Assembly (NCBI GenBank): GCA_964020155.1
Contig: OZ026563.1
Coordinates: 3,251,440-3,315,439 of the forward strand
DNA: 64,000 nucleotides
DNA from: Chondrilla cf. caribensis
Lineage: Eukaryota; Porifera; Demospongiae; Chondrillida; Chondrillidae
Reading direction: 5' to 3'
Numbering within the stretch: position 1 is the stretch's first letter; each line of letters starts with the position of its first letter. Positions 1 to 48,801 of the stretch are shown piece by piece. The position numbers were made by a program, and so were the translations under genes. The notes under the pieces were generated by a model. That model was given only the letters and a program-made list of their open reading frames with translations, made no database searches and was not told the origin of the DNA.

Positions 1-41
1 ATGATGATGATGATAATGATGATGATGATGATGTTGATGAC
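1..41. repeat. (ATG/GAT)n trinucleotide microsatellite at the window edge
   Basis: The window opens in an imperfect run of atg units with single substitutions (taa, ttg). It is a simple trinucleotide repeat and may continue to the left. The ATG triplets are part of the repeat and are not evidence of a start codon. Confidence 0.8.
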
Positions 42-99
42 ATACGTACGTAGTGACTCAATTACTGAACAGCATGACTAGCCAATCACATTATTACAG

Positions 100-510
100 C
101 TAGGATTGCAACGATATGGTATCGGCCTATGGGTTATCAGTTATCAGTCCAGTATTCTCTCATATCGGTATCGGCTGTATTGTTGCTGATATAGCCAATA
201 GCGAATTTTACATGCTGCACATATTCAACTTATTGTCATGTGTCAGTCAATTTCCTTTGAGTTCACTGCAGTATGAAAATGTCCAAGACAAGATTGCTCA
301 TTCTGGGTCATTTAAAGTCATTGAATTAGGACTCTGATCTCATTCTCGTACTACGAGCAGTATTTATGAATTCTCGTGGGAGGAAATCCAGCAACTCTCA
401 CACTACCAATTTTGTGAACAAAATATCGGGTCGGCTATCGGCATCAGCCTTATTTTATCGATTATTGGAATTTAAGTTAAATCTTGTATTGGTGCACCTT
501 TAATTACAGC
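100..510 (+). mobile_element. Dispersed non-coding element, copy 1 (inverted relative to copy at 7660-8055)
   Basis: A block running from a gattgcaac motif near 103 to attggtgcacc near 488 recurs in reverse orientation at about 7660-8055. Shared landmarks include the stretch around ggtatcggcctat, the ttattgtcatgtg region and ttgtgaacaaaat. The outer ends look like short imperfect terminal inverted repeats (gggtgca-like). No transposase frame is present; the 73-codon ORF at 116-337 lies inside the repeat and is probably fortuitous. Probably a non-autonomous DNA transposon (MITE) that has diverged. Confidence 0.6.
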
Positions 511-1087
511 ACAACAAAACACACGAAGTCTGCTTATGTATAGTCCAATACAGCTTCAATCCATCTCACCAGGCTTTGTTGATCCTCCAATGAAACATAA
601 GGGATATTGGGTTTAGGCCGAATTCTAGGAAGAAGAATGTCTAAGAAGTCTTGAAACGTACGAGGTACCTCAGATACAGCTTCCTGCATATGTTATGAGG
701 CAAAGTCATCTCAAGATAAAGTAGCACACACAAACATACATTCACACCACTGTACTAAAGGTTTCATGTATTGCACATACGTACGTACGTACATGAACTA
801 TTGCCAAATTTATTAGTGGATATACGTACGTATGTAAGGTAAGTATGGTGAAGCTTTAGGCTATACAAACCAGAAACAACATACGTAAATACGTACGTAT
901 GTACGTACATAGTCGAGTACAATACTACATATTATAAAGTGAGTTAGCAGTTGGAATGATATGTACACAACGCAATCATAAGGTATGTACACTATAGCCG
1001 AGCATGCTTCGAGATATTATGAACCCAACATGCTGTGTGGATAGGCCTAGGGCAAAAGGAAGCAACCTTTCCCTACTAGGGTAGACA

Positions 1088-1290
1088 GGGGTACTTCCAA
1101 TCACAGTGTAATTCCTTGAACTTAATTGTGAGAGAAAAGCTTATGGTCGTCATGATGCTAGCAACCATTTGAGGACAGCTGTAGTGTTTGCTGGGTTCAC
1201 AACAATCCTCAGCTACAACAAATCAACAGTGAAGTCAGCCACTTACGTACATTCGCATATTGGTAATTCACCTGTGATTGGAATAACCCC
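1088..1290. mobile_element. Short element with imperfect terminal inverted repeats
   Basis: The left end (ggggtacttccaatcacag) is an imperfect reverse complement of the right end (ctgtgattggaataacccc). About 203 bp lie between the outer ends and there is no coding potential. It looks like a MITE. A second local duplication, cttcgagatattatgaac, occurs near 1006 and 1349 and suggests nested or duplicated repeats here. Confidence 0.5.
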
Positions 1291-1753
1291 ATTTTACCTT
1301 ACATTTTACAGCTATCCTCTGCCTAAGTACCTATTTATTTAAAGCAGGCTTCGAGATATTATGAACTTAATATGCTGTGTAACACGTGTACAAGTTTGCT
1401 TCATGGTTGCAGTGTATCGTTTATCAGCACTACCAGTGTTCTGTATATGCGCTTGAAAGAAGGAGCGAAGTGACTTGGATGTACAAGCCTTGGCAATGAT
1501 CGAAGTCTTCCAAATGGTAAAAGTTTATTCCAGTTTCATCTCAAGAAATGTACAAGCTAAATTTGAAAAGGTTTTTAAAAGGTCTTATATTACTTACTAA
1601 TCCATGTTATACCTAAATCATAGAAAATACATGTCATATAGTGTATATTGTCTATGCTCAAACAATTCTAGCCGCACGCAGCGATGTAAGACAAGCACTA
1701 TTCCGGCAGTATACGTACATACATATTAACAATTCCATAAGGATACTGCAAAC

Positions 1754-1894
1754 CTGCAAAGGTAGGAGAGAAGGTCCTGTGTCTTCTTTAATATGTCTTC
1801 TGTATTCTTCATCAGAATCGGCCTCCTCTTCTGAATCGGCATCAAAAATGCTTGGAAAGTCTACTTTACCACTGAGGCTGAGTGAGGCAGCCAT
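1754..1894 (-). CDS. Candidate first coding exon of an unidentified gene
   Basis: On the minus strand an ATG at 1892-1894 (context aaaATGGCT) opens 47 codons that end exactly at a CAG|gtttgc donor at 1754/1753, phase 0. The peptide begins MAASLSLSGKVDF and then becomes very acidic (DADSEEEADSDEEYRR), ending SLLPLQ. The preceding sequence contains gttgctatggtaac, the kind of X-box-like motif often seen near promoters. I see no clear second exon between 1 and 1750, so the gene would continue out of the window. No family is recognised. Acidic low-complexity sequence can arise by chance, hence the moderate confidence. Confidence 0.4.
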
Positions 1895-2453
1895 TTTTAT
1901 TTTAGTTACCATAGCAACTAGATTTAGTTTGCTAACCGGCAATTCGCGCAGATCCCATAAAATTGTCACCATGCATCAGCACCACAGTGGAAACTCTGTA
2001 GAAATGACCTCGCTACACTTTCTGAGACCCCGAAATTGACTTTTCCATAGTGGTAATACATTTTTTTACATTTTCTTAAGAGTGGATAACCTCTCTACGG
2101 TCACCAAATTAGCTGATACCAAAGTGTCTTTTATAAAGTTGTTCCACTGTACTACGTATCATGGTATTATATACTGCACATTGTTATGACTCAGTGGGCT
2201 ATAGCCTGAATACATGCATACATAATATTATTATTAACTATCTTATGAACACTTGAATGTACATATCACACTGTGTACAAAACATGATGTATTATTACTA
2301 CCAGGCTGGTTACTATAATAATAGAATAATTATAATATATTTCTTATGCCAGTCCTTCCCTCCTGTATCAGTCTGTACAATATAGATCAGCAATATATAG
2401 TTGGAATTTATACAGGACCGCCCCATAACAGACAATCAATGTATGTTCATATA

Positions 2454-2628
2454 CAGTGAATACTCATTAATCTGCCGCAATTAGTTTTCAAAAAATATGG
2501 TGGATTAACGAGTTTGGTGGATTAACTAGATATTCATTGGTAATGATACGGTATATTGTTACTGGGAAATTGTGGTGGATTAAAAGGTTTGGTGGATAAA
2601 GAAGTGGCAGATTAACGAGAATTCACTG
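2454..2628. mobile_element. TA-flanked 175-bp MITE, CAGTGAAT terminal inverted repeats
   Basis: The element starts CAGTGAATACTC and ends GAGAATTCACTG, bordered by TA on both sides as expected for a Tc1/mariner-type target duplication. Internally it carries repeated ggtggatta / taatctgcc blocks in both orientations. Degenerate relatives occur at about 2730-2870, 8323-8507 and 36232-36438. Confidence 0.65.
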
Positions 2629-2689
2629 TATATATAATTCAAATTCAATTTGTATATAACTATAAATATGTAGCCAAAATAATGTCTCC

Positions 2690-4565
2690 TTGTCCTCCAC
2701 TTTTGTTGGTTTGGGCTAACAGCGAATTCTCATTATCATTAATCTGCTACTGCTTTATCCACCAAACCTTTTAATCTGCCACAATTTCCCAATTTCAATA
2801 TAATGCATTACAACTAGTACTACCAATATGAATATACAGTTAATCTGCCAAATTCATTAATCCATGCACCATATACATTCTTTGACGACAAATTGCAGTG
2901 ATCTGTGCAAGTGTATTATCTATGATAAACTATAATATGCACATTAGGTACATCCTATATCCATATATATATTATTATTATATATATAAATTATTATATG
3001 GATAATTATTATTAGCTGCATGTGAATTGGCTGTAATATCTAAACTAATAGATTATAATATGAATTGTGCATATATGTACATGCAATTATGATTGCGAGT
3101 ATATACGTAAGTGAATGAAACGGTATATTATTAATGTCATATATATATTATATACACTTTTAATTCAATATAATATTATTGATGGGATCAATTAAACACT
3201 ATGATACTCCCATTTTATTATAATATAAAACTCATGCCAGTTTTTAAGCTCACAGTCAGAGTCCCATGCATGCACATGCAATAATAATAATGAAGATACC
3301 AACTTTTGAAATGGATTATCATGAAAATGTTTTAGTGTAAACGCCGCCTGGATCATAAAGAATATCATGCTTTCTTAGTCAAATGTCCTGTTCATAGCTG
3401 CTCATAATAATTCTTAATCAGTAACACTATAACAATGACAATTATTAATACTTCACAGTTAAAACTATAACACAGTATAATAAATTATTTTAAAATCAGT
3501 ACACAATGTATGTATACACATAGCATGTTAATAATGTTCAATATATTATTATTATTATTATCATAACACCTGTGATAATCAAGGATTGGGTTCCTTCAAA
3601 AGAGCAAAAAGAACATCTGAATCAGTTATAATACATGTGTAGAGAATAACTCTCTATTCTTTGTACTACAGTATAAAACAGGCCCTTAACTGGGGAAGGG
3701 GGTTGAAGGGTTAAAATTGTTCCATTCCATTGTTTTCTCACACAGGATATTGCGGTTTAGTTGGCTTTTCAAATAACTTGATTGACTAATTTGAAGATTT
3801 CATTTTAAACCACTCTTAGGCTCCAGATTGGAGAAAAAGTTATGCTATACAGGATATAATCGGTATCATTGTATCACGTCAAACACCACATGGACACTAT
3901 AAAGAAGGTCAAATGACTGCCGATTGATAAGCCCTGCATTATGGAGGTTTTGTCAGACATGTATACAATTTGTGGAGTATAAATGGAGTTAATGGACCCC
4001 CCCCCGGCTTGAAAACTGACTGGAAACCCTAAAAAAGAATGAATTTTGTCTTTCTAGGAATAACAATCTCAGTTTATGTCAGACATGTACACACTGTGCA
4101 CCAAATATCACACATTGCTACCGAGTGTAAACTGTGCTGTTGTAACAATTGTACTGGACGTGAATCAAAACTCTCGAAAAATTATCCAAGTAAACTTCCT
4201 AGTACAGTCAAATTCTTACCTCATAAAATTACGAGGTAAAATAATACGTTTGTATTGTCAGTTTACATGTTATATTTAATGCTCCACAGACAATTTTGTG
4301 AGAACGACAGCTATATCACGTGAGTACAAGACTATAGCCAAAACATACACTACATTCTATATATCCACATTGAAACTTACGTACCTACTGTCCAAGTTGT
4401 GCTACATATAAAAACCTTATATACCATCCTATAGATCTGGCATAGATGGGCTTATCTGCAGTAGAATTAGAGTGAACATCATGTTGATTGTTACTCTGAT
4501 ACAATGTTTACACACAACAATGATGCATACACAAGATAGGTAAAGCCAGCCAAATAAACCAAATC
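2690..4565. other. Non-coding region 3' of the transporter gene
   Basis: Very AT-rich sequence with a degenerate relative of the CAGTGAAT MITE at about 2730-2870 and several short ATT/TAT simple repeats. I found no supported exon. A short phase-0 frame after an acceptor near 4565 (ending in TAA near 4490) could be an alternative C-terminus of the transporter but cannot be verified. Confidence 0.4.
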
Positions 4566-41095
<36,530 letters not shown>

Positions 41096-42283
41096 CTTTA
41101 ACCTTAAGAGATAAGGGAATGTAAGGAAGTCAATAATTATAACATACGAATAATTCACAGATAGCTAATTCATATCAATGTTAATTCATGCATGTTACCA
41201 AAGCAAAATACGGACTGTACCTGTGCTCTCAGCCATAGATACCGTTTACAACAACAATCAAGTGCCTTGTTGCAAGAGTCATGGGACACGACCACGTGAT
41301 TATCACGCATTCATAATCGTCTGTGACCTACGTAAAATATTATACGTACCTAACGTAGAAATGAATATAATTTATTATAGTTAATTTGAATATGCGCGAC
41401 ATCGACGTTATTTCTATAATGCATATAAACTCTCCAATTTTCATCTACATAAGATCATCATGTTTGAGTATTATAAGCGTTTATGGTAGATTACGTTTGC
41501 AATTGTTTTACAGATGTTTCGCATAATATATTGTTGTGCAATCCAGAGTTTGCCTGCCAAAGTAGGGTTCCAATGTTTGCATTGCATAATCCTACAGATT
41601 GTGCAAGTCCAAACTCAGAGTGGAACATCTGGAGCATCGGTATACAAGTGTACAATATTATACACAGTAGTAATCCCTAATACAAAATTAAATTATATTA
41701 GAGATGTTGCCTCATCAGATGTTCTTATATACCATTGTTAATCATTACATACAAATACACTAGAATATGTACTATTAAAGTAAATGAAACAGAGTTCGAA
41801 ATTTGGTCCGTGCTAAGCAATAATTTATTTATTAAGCTGGGGTGTTCATCCAAACCAATTTCTACTGTATTCACCTAGCTAGACTAAGTATAGGTATCTA
41901 ACTGTATAGCTATAGATCTAGACATGTTTTTATTGCGATACGTATTAGTATAAGCCTATAGGTAACTTCACTAACACTCAAAATAATATAGATCTACATA
42001 ATATATGAATGGATATCGAGCATGCAAGTACCAGTGCTGCAGTATATAATATATGGCGTACATGTTGAATCTGCTCAGAATAAGAAAGAAATTGATTCTT
42101 TTTTATCACAGGGTTAATATTTACATGTATACTAAAAAGTGGTGATGTTGCAGTCACATATAAAATACTATAGTATTACAGCAAACAAATACAAAAATTA
42201 ATTTAACTTGTTACATTGAATTGGTATAACTGTCCCTCTGTCTTTTGGCAAAGTTTGATATCTAGTGCAATGGTAATGGCTGC
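41096..42283. other. Intergenic region between transporter start and bHLH gene
   Basis: No supported exon. It must contain the transporter's 5' UTR and promoter and the bHLH gene's 3' UTR, as both genes read on the minus strand. It is AT-rich throughout. Confidence 0.6.
41824..41833 (-). terminator. Candidate polyadenylation signals for the bHLH gene
   Basis: The plus-strand tttatttatt reads as two overlapping AATAAA hexamers on the minus strand, about 450 bp past the bHLH stop codon. Plausible for its 3' end, but AATAAA is common in AT-rich DNA. Confidence 0.35.
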
Positions 42284-43213
42284 CTACATTTGACTACTCC
42301 ATGAGACTGGTGTCATCTCGGTATAACTGAAAGGTTGTGAAGATGGTGTAGCATGGAGGACTCCAAGAGGCTGAGTTGGCACAGCATGATAGGATGCGGA
42401 ATATGACGCCAGTGAACTGTGATGAATGTTAACTACAACAGAATCACTGTTGGCACGTGTCATTGATTGTGGTCCATAGGGAAGCTGACTGCTAATTGAA
42501 GAAGATGCTCCTGTTCTTGGTACGGAAAGTGAGTAGCCGCTCTGAGATGGAGCAGGAGAATATGCCAGGTCACTGTCTGAAGATTGGTAGGACATGGGAC
42601 TGTATGGCTGAGTCTGTGAGCTACCATAACATGCATAATCATAGGGAGGAGGACTACGGTCTGGAAGAAGATTGTTGAAAGTCGTGTCAAAGCTATATCT
42701 CCGATTTGATGCAGTACTGGAACCAGGCAGAGTGATTTCCCGACCCTGCATTGCCTGATGCTCCCTCAGCAAGCCAGCTAAATCCGAAATGTAGGCACAA
42801 GCGAGTTTCAATGTGTCGATTTTAGAGAGTTTTCTGTTTGAAGGATACGCTGGGACCAGTTCTCTTAACATGTCAAAAGCATTGTTCACTGCATGCATAC
42901 GATTTCTTTCTCTGGTATTAGCAGCTACACGTCGAATCCTTTTCTTCGGGTTCTCCTCGTCACTTTCGTCCGAACTGGAGCGCGCATACGGATTGTCATT
43001 ATGTCTGTAATTGTTGCGATGATGTTTCATCTTGCCACACGTGTTATTGCGAGGAAGCGGTTTCCGCGCACTCTTGTCGGTCGTACTGCTGCACGACTTG
43101 TGTCTTTCCTGGGCGTCAGCGTCTGATAGTGAAGTGCAGGTCGGAGAATTGGAGGGAGCCCCTACGCTACTTCGTTGAGTCTTGGGAGAAAGATTCCTTT
43201 GGTCCATTCCCAT
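42284..43213 (-). CDS. Group A (Atonal/Twist-type) bHLH transcription factor
   Basis: A single uninterrupted frame of 309 codons from ATG at 43211-43213 (a second ATG lies two codons later). Nuclear DNA-binding factor: residues about 90-150 form the bHLH. The basic region RRVAANTRERNRM is followed by helix 1 HAVNNAFDMLRELVP, loop AYPSNRKLSK and helix 2 IDTLKLACAYISDLAGLL. The NxRERxRM and KLSKxxTL signatures are those of group A factors that bind E-boxes as heterodimers with E-proteins. The N-terminus is Ser/Thr/His-rich with an acidic SSSDESDEEN stretch before the basic region. The C-terminal 150 residues are Ser/Pro/Tyr-rich (SPPPYDYACYGSS), typical of a disordered activation domain. An exact family (Atonal, Neurogenin, Twist, Paraxis-like) cannot be chosen by eye. 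The ATG follows a tcctacag acceptor-like sequence, so a 5' non-coding exon is possible. Confidence 0.9.
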   Translation of the reverse strand: MGMDQRNLSPKTQRSSVGAPSNSPTCTSLSDADAQERHKSCSSTTDKSARKPLPRNNTCGKMKHHRNNYRHNDNPYARSSSDESDEENPKKRIRRVAANTRERNRMHAVNNAFDMLRELVPAYPSNRKLSKIDTLKLACAYISDLAGLLREHQAMQGREITLPGSSTASNRRYSFDTTFNNLLPDRSPPPYDYACYGSSQTQPYSPMSYQSSDSDLAYSPAPSQSGYSLSVPRTGASSSISSQLPYGPQSMTRANSDSVVVNIHHSSLASYSASYHAVPTQPLGVLHATPSSQPFSYTEMTPVSWSSQM

Positions 43214-43305
43214 CTGTAGGATTAATAGCGTTGAATATCAGTCGCAAAATCTCTCGAACAAGCAACAAAGATGTTCACTCTAGTGTCGAAGCTCCAGCCG
43301 ATTCC

Positions 43306-43313
43306 CTTTTATA
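43306..43313 (-). promoter_or_regulatory. TATA box upstream of the bHLH gene
   Basis: On the minus strand the sequence gcaaTATAAAAGgg lies about 93 bp upstream of the ATG. That predicts a start site near 43275-43280 and a 5' UTR of about 65 nt. The flanking 150 bp are richer in CpG than most of the window, which supports a promoter here. Confidence 0.6.
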
Positions 43314-43459
43314 TTGCATGAATCGTACGGCTAATCTGTCGCCCACGTATTCGCTAGACAACATACTACAGAGACGTCACAAGAATGTAAAGCATGCGCG
43401 GTGGCAAACCACAAAAACGCAGCCCCTGGCGGTTCACAAACCGTGCTCGACAAATGTAC

Positions 43460-44342
43460 AAAAAAGGTAAGGAAGCCTCAAGCTATGTTATCAAAATTAC
43501 ATGAATCTGTAGTACGCTCAAATACTTAAAAACGTGACAAACAGAATCAATTATTATCATTAGTTTAAAGCACCATCAGACTTTCAATTTGTAGTTATTA
43601 AACAGAATAACAACACTTGTACGCAGTACACTAGAGTTTACAATTTCATATATTTAGAATCCTTTAAAAGATAAAGACAATTATCATTACACCATTCAGT
43701 AAATCTTTTGATCCGTTCCATAGCATTTTGCAAATTTTCAGTCATTAACTTTGAGTAATTACAGAATTCTGTTGATTTCTGTGTCAGCTGTCAAGCAAAC
43801 TTAGCCACAATTTCAAACACCCCTGGGAAAGACAAAAAAAGATGACATTACTAGTTTCAATCAATCAGAAAAGTTCAATAGCTGATTTACTGAAAGTATA
43901 CAAGAGTTGTAGCTTTCAGGACATTTCGATCCACACATACAGTATGAGTATGTACGGTAGACAGAACATAGATAGGACCTCAGAATACATAAACAAGGAC
44001 CACATGCAGTGATGTGTATATGTACACATAAACATAGTAATAATAAAAATGCAACATAAATACATATAAATAGGTGTTTGTTTGTATGCCCTAGGTTGAG
44101 GTAAGGTATTCTCTGTAGGGGAACATTTCTTAATGATATTCATGACACTCAGGTGCAAATTTACATACAAATTATGCAACAGTACATCAACCACACACAT
44201 AAACAAGGTAACAAAATGCCATAAAGATCCTACTAGGAGTGTTGGAGAACAGCGTATTGGGACCCAGTGTAACATCGTAACATACACGACTATAGCATGC
44301 ATGTTAATACTGAATGGACACCAACAAGAACAAAGAAGAATG
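43460..44342. other. Intergenic region upstream of the bHLH gene
   Basis: No supported exon. It separates the bHLH promoter from the 3' end of the next minus-strand gene (stop at 44343). The 128-codon ORF at 43916-44302 is Tyr/Cys/Leu-rich, AT-driven and has no recognisable feature. Confidence 0.5.
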
Positions 44343-44593
44343 TTACACTTGTTGGATCATCCGTACTGCTTGGTCATTTGTACACAGATGTTTGGTATGT
44401 GTATTGATTGGTTTTGACCTCTGAAGGTGAACCATTGTAAGATGGTAAGCAAACGATTCTGGTAGAGATGATAAATGATGCACCATCCCTTTGTACATGA
44501 GTAGCACATCACAATCTGATGAAATGGTGGGTAGGTTCAACACCATATAGGATAGGCACAGCAATGGACAAGTGAATGGCCAAATGTGTATCA
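44343..44593 (-). CDS. Terminal exon of the unidentified 44-52 kb gene
   Basis: The acceptor gtactttttag opens 83 codons containing VLNLPTISSDCDVLLMYKG and PESFAYHLTMVHLQR and ending TNDQAVRMIQQV then TAA. Codon composition and the absence of simple sequence support coding. A gtcaaa site within it is a poor donor, so I read through to the stop. Confidence 0.6.
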
Positions 44594-44746
44594 CTAAAAA
44601 GTACAAATCAAGTGAGAGCATTTGGTCAAAGGACATGTACTACAGAACTGTAATCTTCGTGGTTGACACTATTCACTATCTTAAGCTTTACAATGTGTGG
44701 TATTAATAATAATGGTACCAACATACATCTTTGTGACACACGCACA

Positions 44747-44811
<65 letters not shown>

Positions 44812-44846
44812 CACACATTTACACACACCACACACACAAACCACAC

Positions 44847-44918
<72 letters not shown>

Positions 44919-44965
44919 ACAACACACATTTACACACCACACACACACAACACCACACACACAAA

Positions 44966-45064
<99 letters not shown>

Positions 45065-45111
45065 ACAACACACATTTACACACCACACACACACAACACC
45101 ACACACACAAA

Positions 45112-45200
<89 letters not shown>

Positions 45201-45986
45201 GTATACGTATATCGTACGTACAGATGTACATACATACAGGAATCGTTAAAACACATACATACATATACTTGTACAACTGGCACAGACACAGACACACACA
45301 CTATATACTTTGGCACAGAAAAGCTCAAACATGCTAACCCTAAATTCACTATGAATGGATATTTTTCAATATTATGATGAACAAACGGATAGTATTCAAT
45401 GCATACATACATGCCTACTTATGTGCACACACACATATACGTACATACGTATACACGTATGTAATTGTAACATTTATGTTTACGTACATTGTGATATCAC
45501 CTCTTGACAAGTCTGTTAGACATTAAACAGTCTTAAATAGCCAATGTTAATGAATAGTAGACAACAATAGTAGTCAATAGATCGTAGCTCCAAAAATATG
45601 AAAACGGCTCACCATTCAATTCAGAGCCACCCAAGCACGTAACAAGTTTAACCAGAGAACTATGCAAGTATAATGCATGTCCTAAATATCACCCCAGTGC
45701 TCATGTGTATAAAATTAATAAAGCTATTGTACATGTATGCAAAATTACCCTACATAAACTGTTCAATGAAGATGATGTTTATCTACACACCTACGTACGT
45801 ACAACCACCATGAGCTGAATAATACGCATGTATTTGAATAACATTTAGCACTGATCTTTCAAAAAATCTCCAGGGGACAGACACACACAACACATACGTC
45901 CATATTTTGTATGTGCACACACGCCAATACATGTACACACAGGTATGCACACATACATGCACACACATATGCACACATACATACAT

Positions 45987-46036
<50 letters not shown>

Positions 46037-46040
46037 ATGC

Positions 46041-46080
<40 letters not shown>

Positions 46081-48727
46081 TTTATACACAGTCACAAAAA
46101 CACAAACCACACTACGTACCTTTCTAGAGACAGGATGAGCACTCACAGCTGATGACTTTGATGGTGATAACAGTCACTTCTTTCACATGATGTGACTGAA
46201 GCCATTCATGTCCCAGCAGACAATAGGCTGAGGGGTGAAGGTAGCAAAGAAGCTTCTAGAAATCACCACTGAACAACCAACACTAAGGTAAGCCTACATG
46301 TTAGGTCATGTAGTGAGGAATCCTAAGGTTGAATTCATGACCTCCATATATGTACGTATGTACTGTACCAACATAACAAGGCCACACCGTTGGTAGTGCT
46401 TCAATGGGGGAACTAGGGTATAGTCCTCGAGCAAGGGAAAGCTCTGTCAGTACATCCAGGAAAGACGTCCACTAAAAGTCTTCACACACATACAATACAC
46501 ATGCACATAAGAACACCACCATTGGTACTCCTGTAGAGTTAGTAACAATGAAAAACTACATATGTACGTTGGTGACAATATTTTCCTCAACGCCTGTGTG
46601 TCTTTCAAGAAATCAGCCCATACCACATAAAGGACCATGGTATGTGAAAGGCAATAGCTGATACCACCTTCCTAAATACGACTACAAAGCAATGATGATG
46701 GTTACATGCAAAGGTATACATAATAATAATAACTTATACAATTGAATGGCGGATACTTGTACATAAATGCATGAAATAGGAATTCGACCCCAATTGGTTA
46801 TATTATTTCTTTGCCAATGTGCTATAAGGCCTTTGAGGCTAAAAGTTAAGACAATACTCTGCTTAGAAGAGACTGACAACTCAAAAAATTGCCCAGTGCT
46901 ATTTGAGTGGTATCCTCTGAAAAGGCCTTCTAGCACATATGCATGAAGTCATTATAGACTCGAGTACATTCACGTGCTATTTCTAATGCATTTTGCAACA
47001 ACGCACACATAAAGGAATCACTTCAAATAACATACCGTACAAGTACTTATCTGTACGTACATACATAATGTACATATTTCACACACAAAAATACACATAC
47101 AAAAGTATGCTATGCACACATATGTAATACAATATGTGAAATGTACATACATATGTACATAGTGCAGTTATTGATGTATTGTATAGTGCAGTATACATAT
47201 ATGGAAAAATAAAAAATATGCACTAAATTCAATATAAAGTACACATTAATATTGTTACTGGTGACCACAGTAATTCATTAGATACAGCATTCAACGACGG
47301 TGGGAGGCCGTATGAAGCATTGTAGTCTGCAATCCGTGCACACTGCATGTACCTCAAATCTAGTGCCAAATTCATACAAACCAGCAGACAAGATCACACG
47401 TAGTGTCTGGTCAAGTATAACATGGCGAGAATGTGTTTCAAACAGGAAACAACAATATCTGTTAACAATGTACACAATACACAACAGAATTTGCATACAA
47501 ACACACAAGAAACAGACTGGCAAACAGGTGGTCCTGTACAAATCCCACATTCGAACCGAAGCCACTACATCGATAGGAAACCAACACAAGCCACCACACA
47601 CCAACACTTGTTGTAGTGGGCGCATAGCGAGAAACAGTAATGCACTGCAAATGCATAACTACATATAGGTACATACACTGCCCACAACGGCTTCAGTGTA
47701 GATACAGTGCATGTACTATTTGTGTACATAAATAGGTAGGTACATACATATAATTATATTTACATACTATACATATACATACTACACATACATATATTAT
47801 ATATATACATACGTATATGTATGTATAATATACTAATATAGATATATAGCTTGTACTTCCCTATTGGAAGGCCGTATTGATACAATAACAACCATGTGTT
47901 GTTAATGTGCAAAACGAGTGACACGTATAAAGGTTTAAAACTGTGAATGGCCATTTACTCTACATGGCAGGCTATAGGGAGTGTATGTAGGAGGAACTGA
48001 TCTATCACACACGCACAGTACTCTTCAGTAACACACAAGAGAACACACTTCCTAGGAGTGGAGAAGGAAACTACTGAAGATGCTTCTGAGCAACGGTTGT
48101 AGAACACATGCAATACACCCTCTCCATCTCCATTGTAAACCTCTGAGTGAAGGAAATCACACAATAAAGACACCATTCCGTGTTCCAGTATAGTTTTGCA
48201 GCGGAGTAAGATTCCTGAATTAGTGAAATACTCTGTATCAAGGACAAGTATATACATAATAGAGGTTCCAGACATATGTAGTATCAATACATAGCATTGT
48301 ATGTACTACTTTCACAATATACCATCCATCTCTATACCACAGACAGGGTATTTATGTATCTATGTTGGAACACATATACATCACCTGCACAACCCATGGG
48401 TAAAATCCTGAAAGGTTATTGTAAGGTTAAGAATTCAAGCAAAGCAGAAATGTGAGAGAGTATGTTTTCCAGTAATGAAACACTAGCCCACATCATAAGG
48501 GGTGAAAACAGCGAACAACATCTATGTGTACACTGACAGACCAGCCAACTATGCAAAAAATGTACAAGTAGGTATTCAGTACTACCTGTCCTAACAAATG
48601 CAGCTTTAACTGTATCTGTGGTAATGGAGTACATCATGAGCATGCTGTAGATGTAGTACTACATGCTCGATAGAGTTGGATTATCATTAATTTTGCTCAC
48701 TCTGCTTACATAGGCATACTGTACATC

Positions 48728-48801
<74 letters not shown>

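Noticed and set aside
47955..48118. Continuation of exon 48214-48119 as a long terminal exon to a stop at 47955
   Set aside because: The frame is open, but splicing at G|gtgtat to 47458-47400 restores a better peptide and leads into further phase-matched exons. It remains possible as an alternative 3' end.
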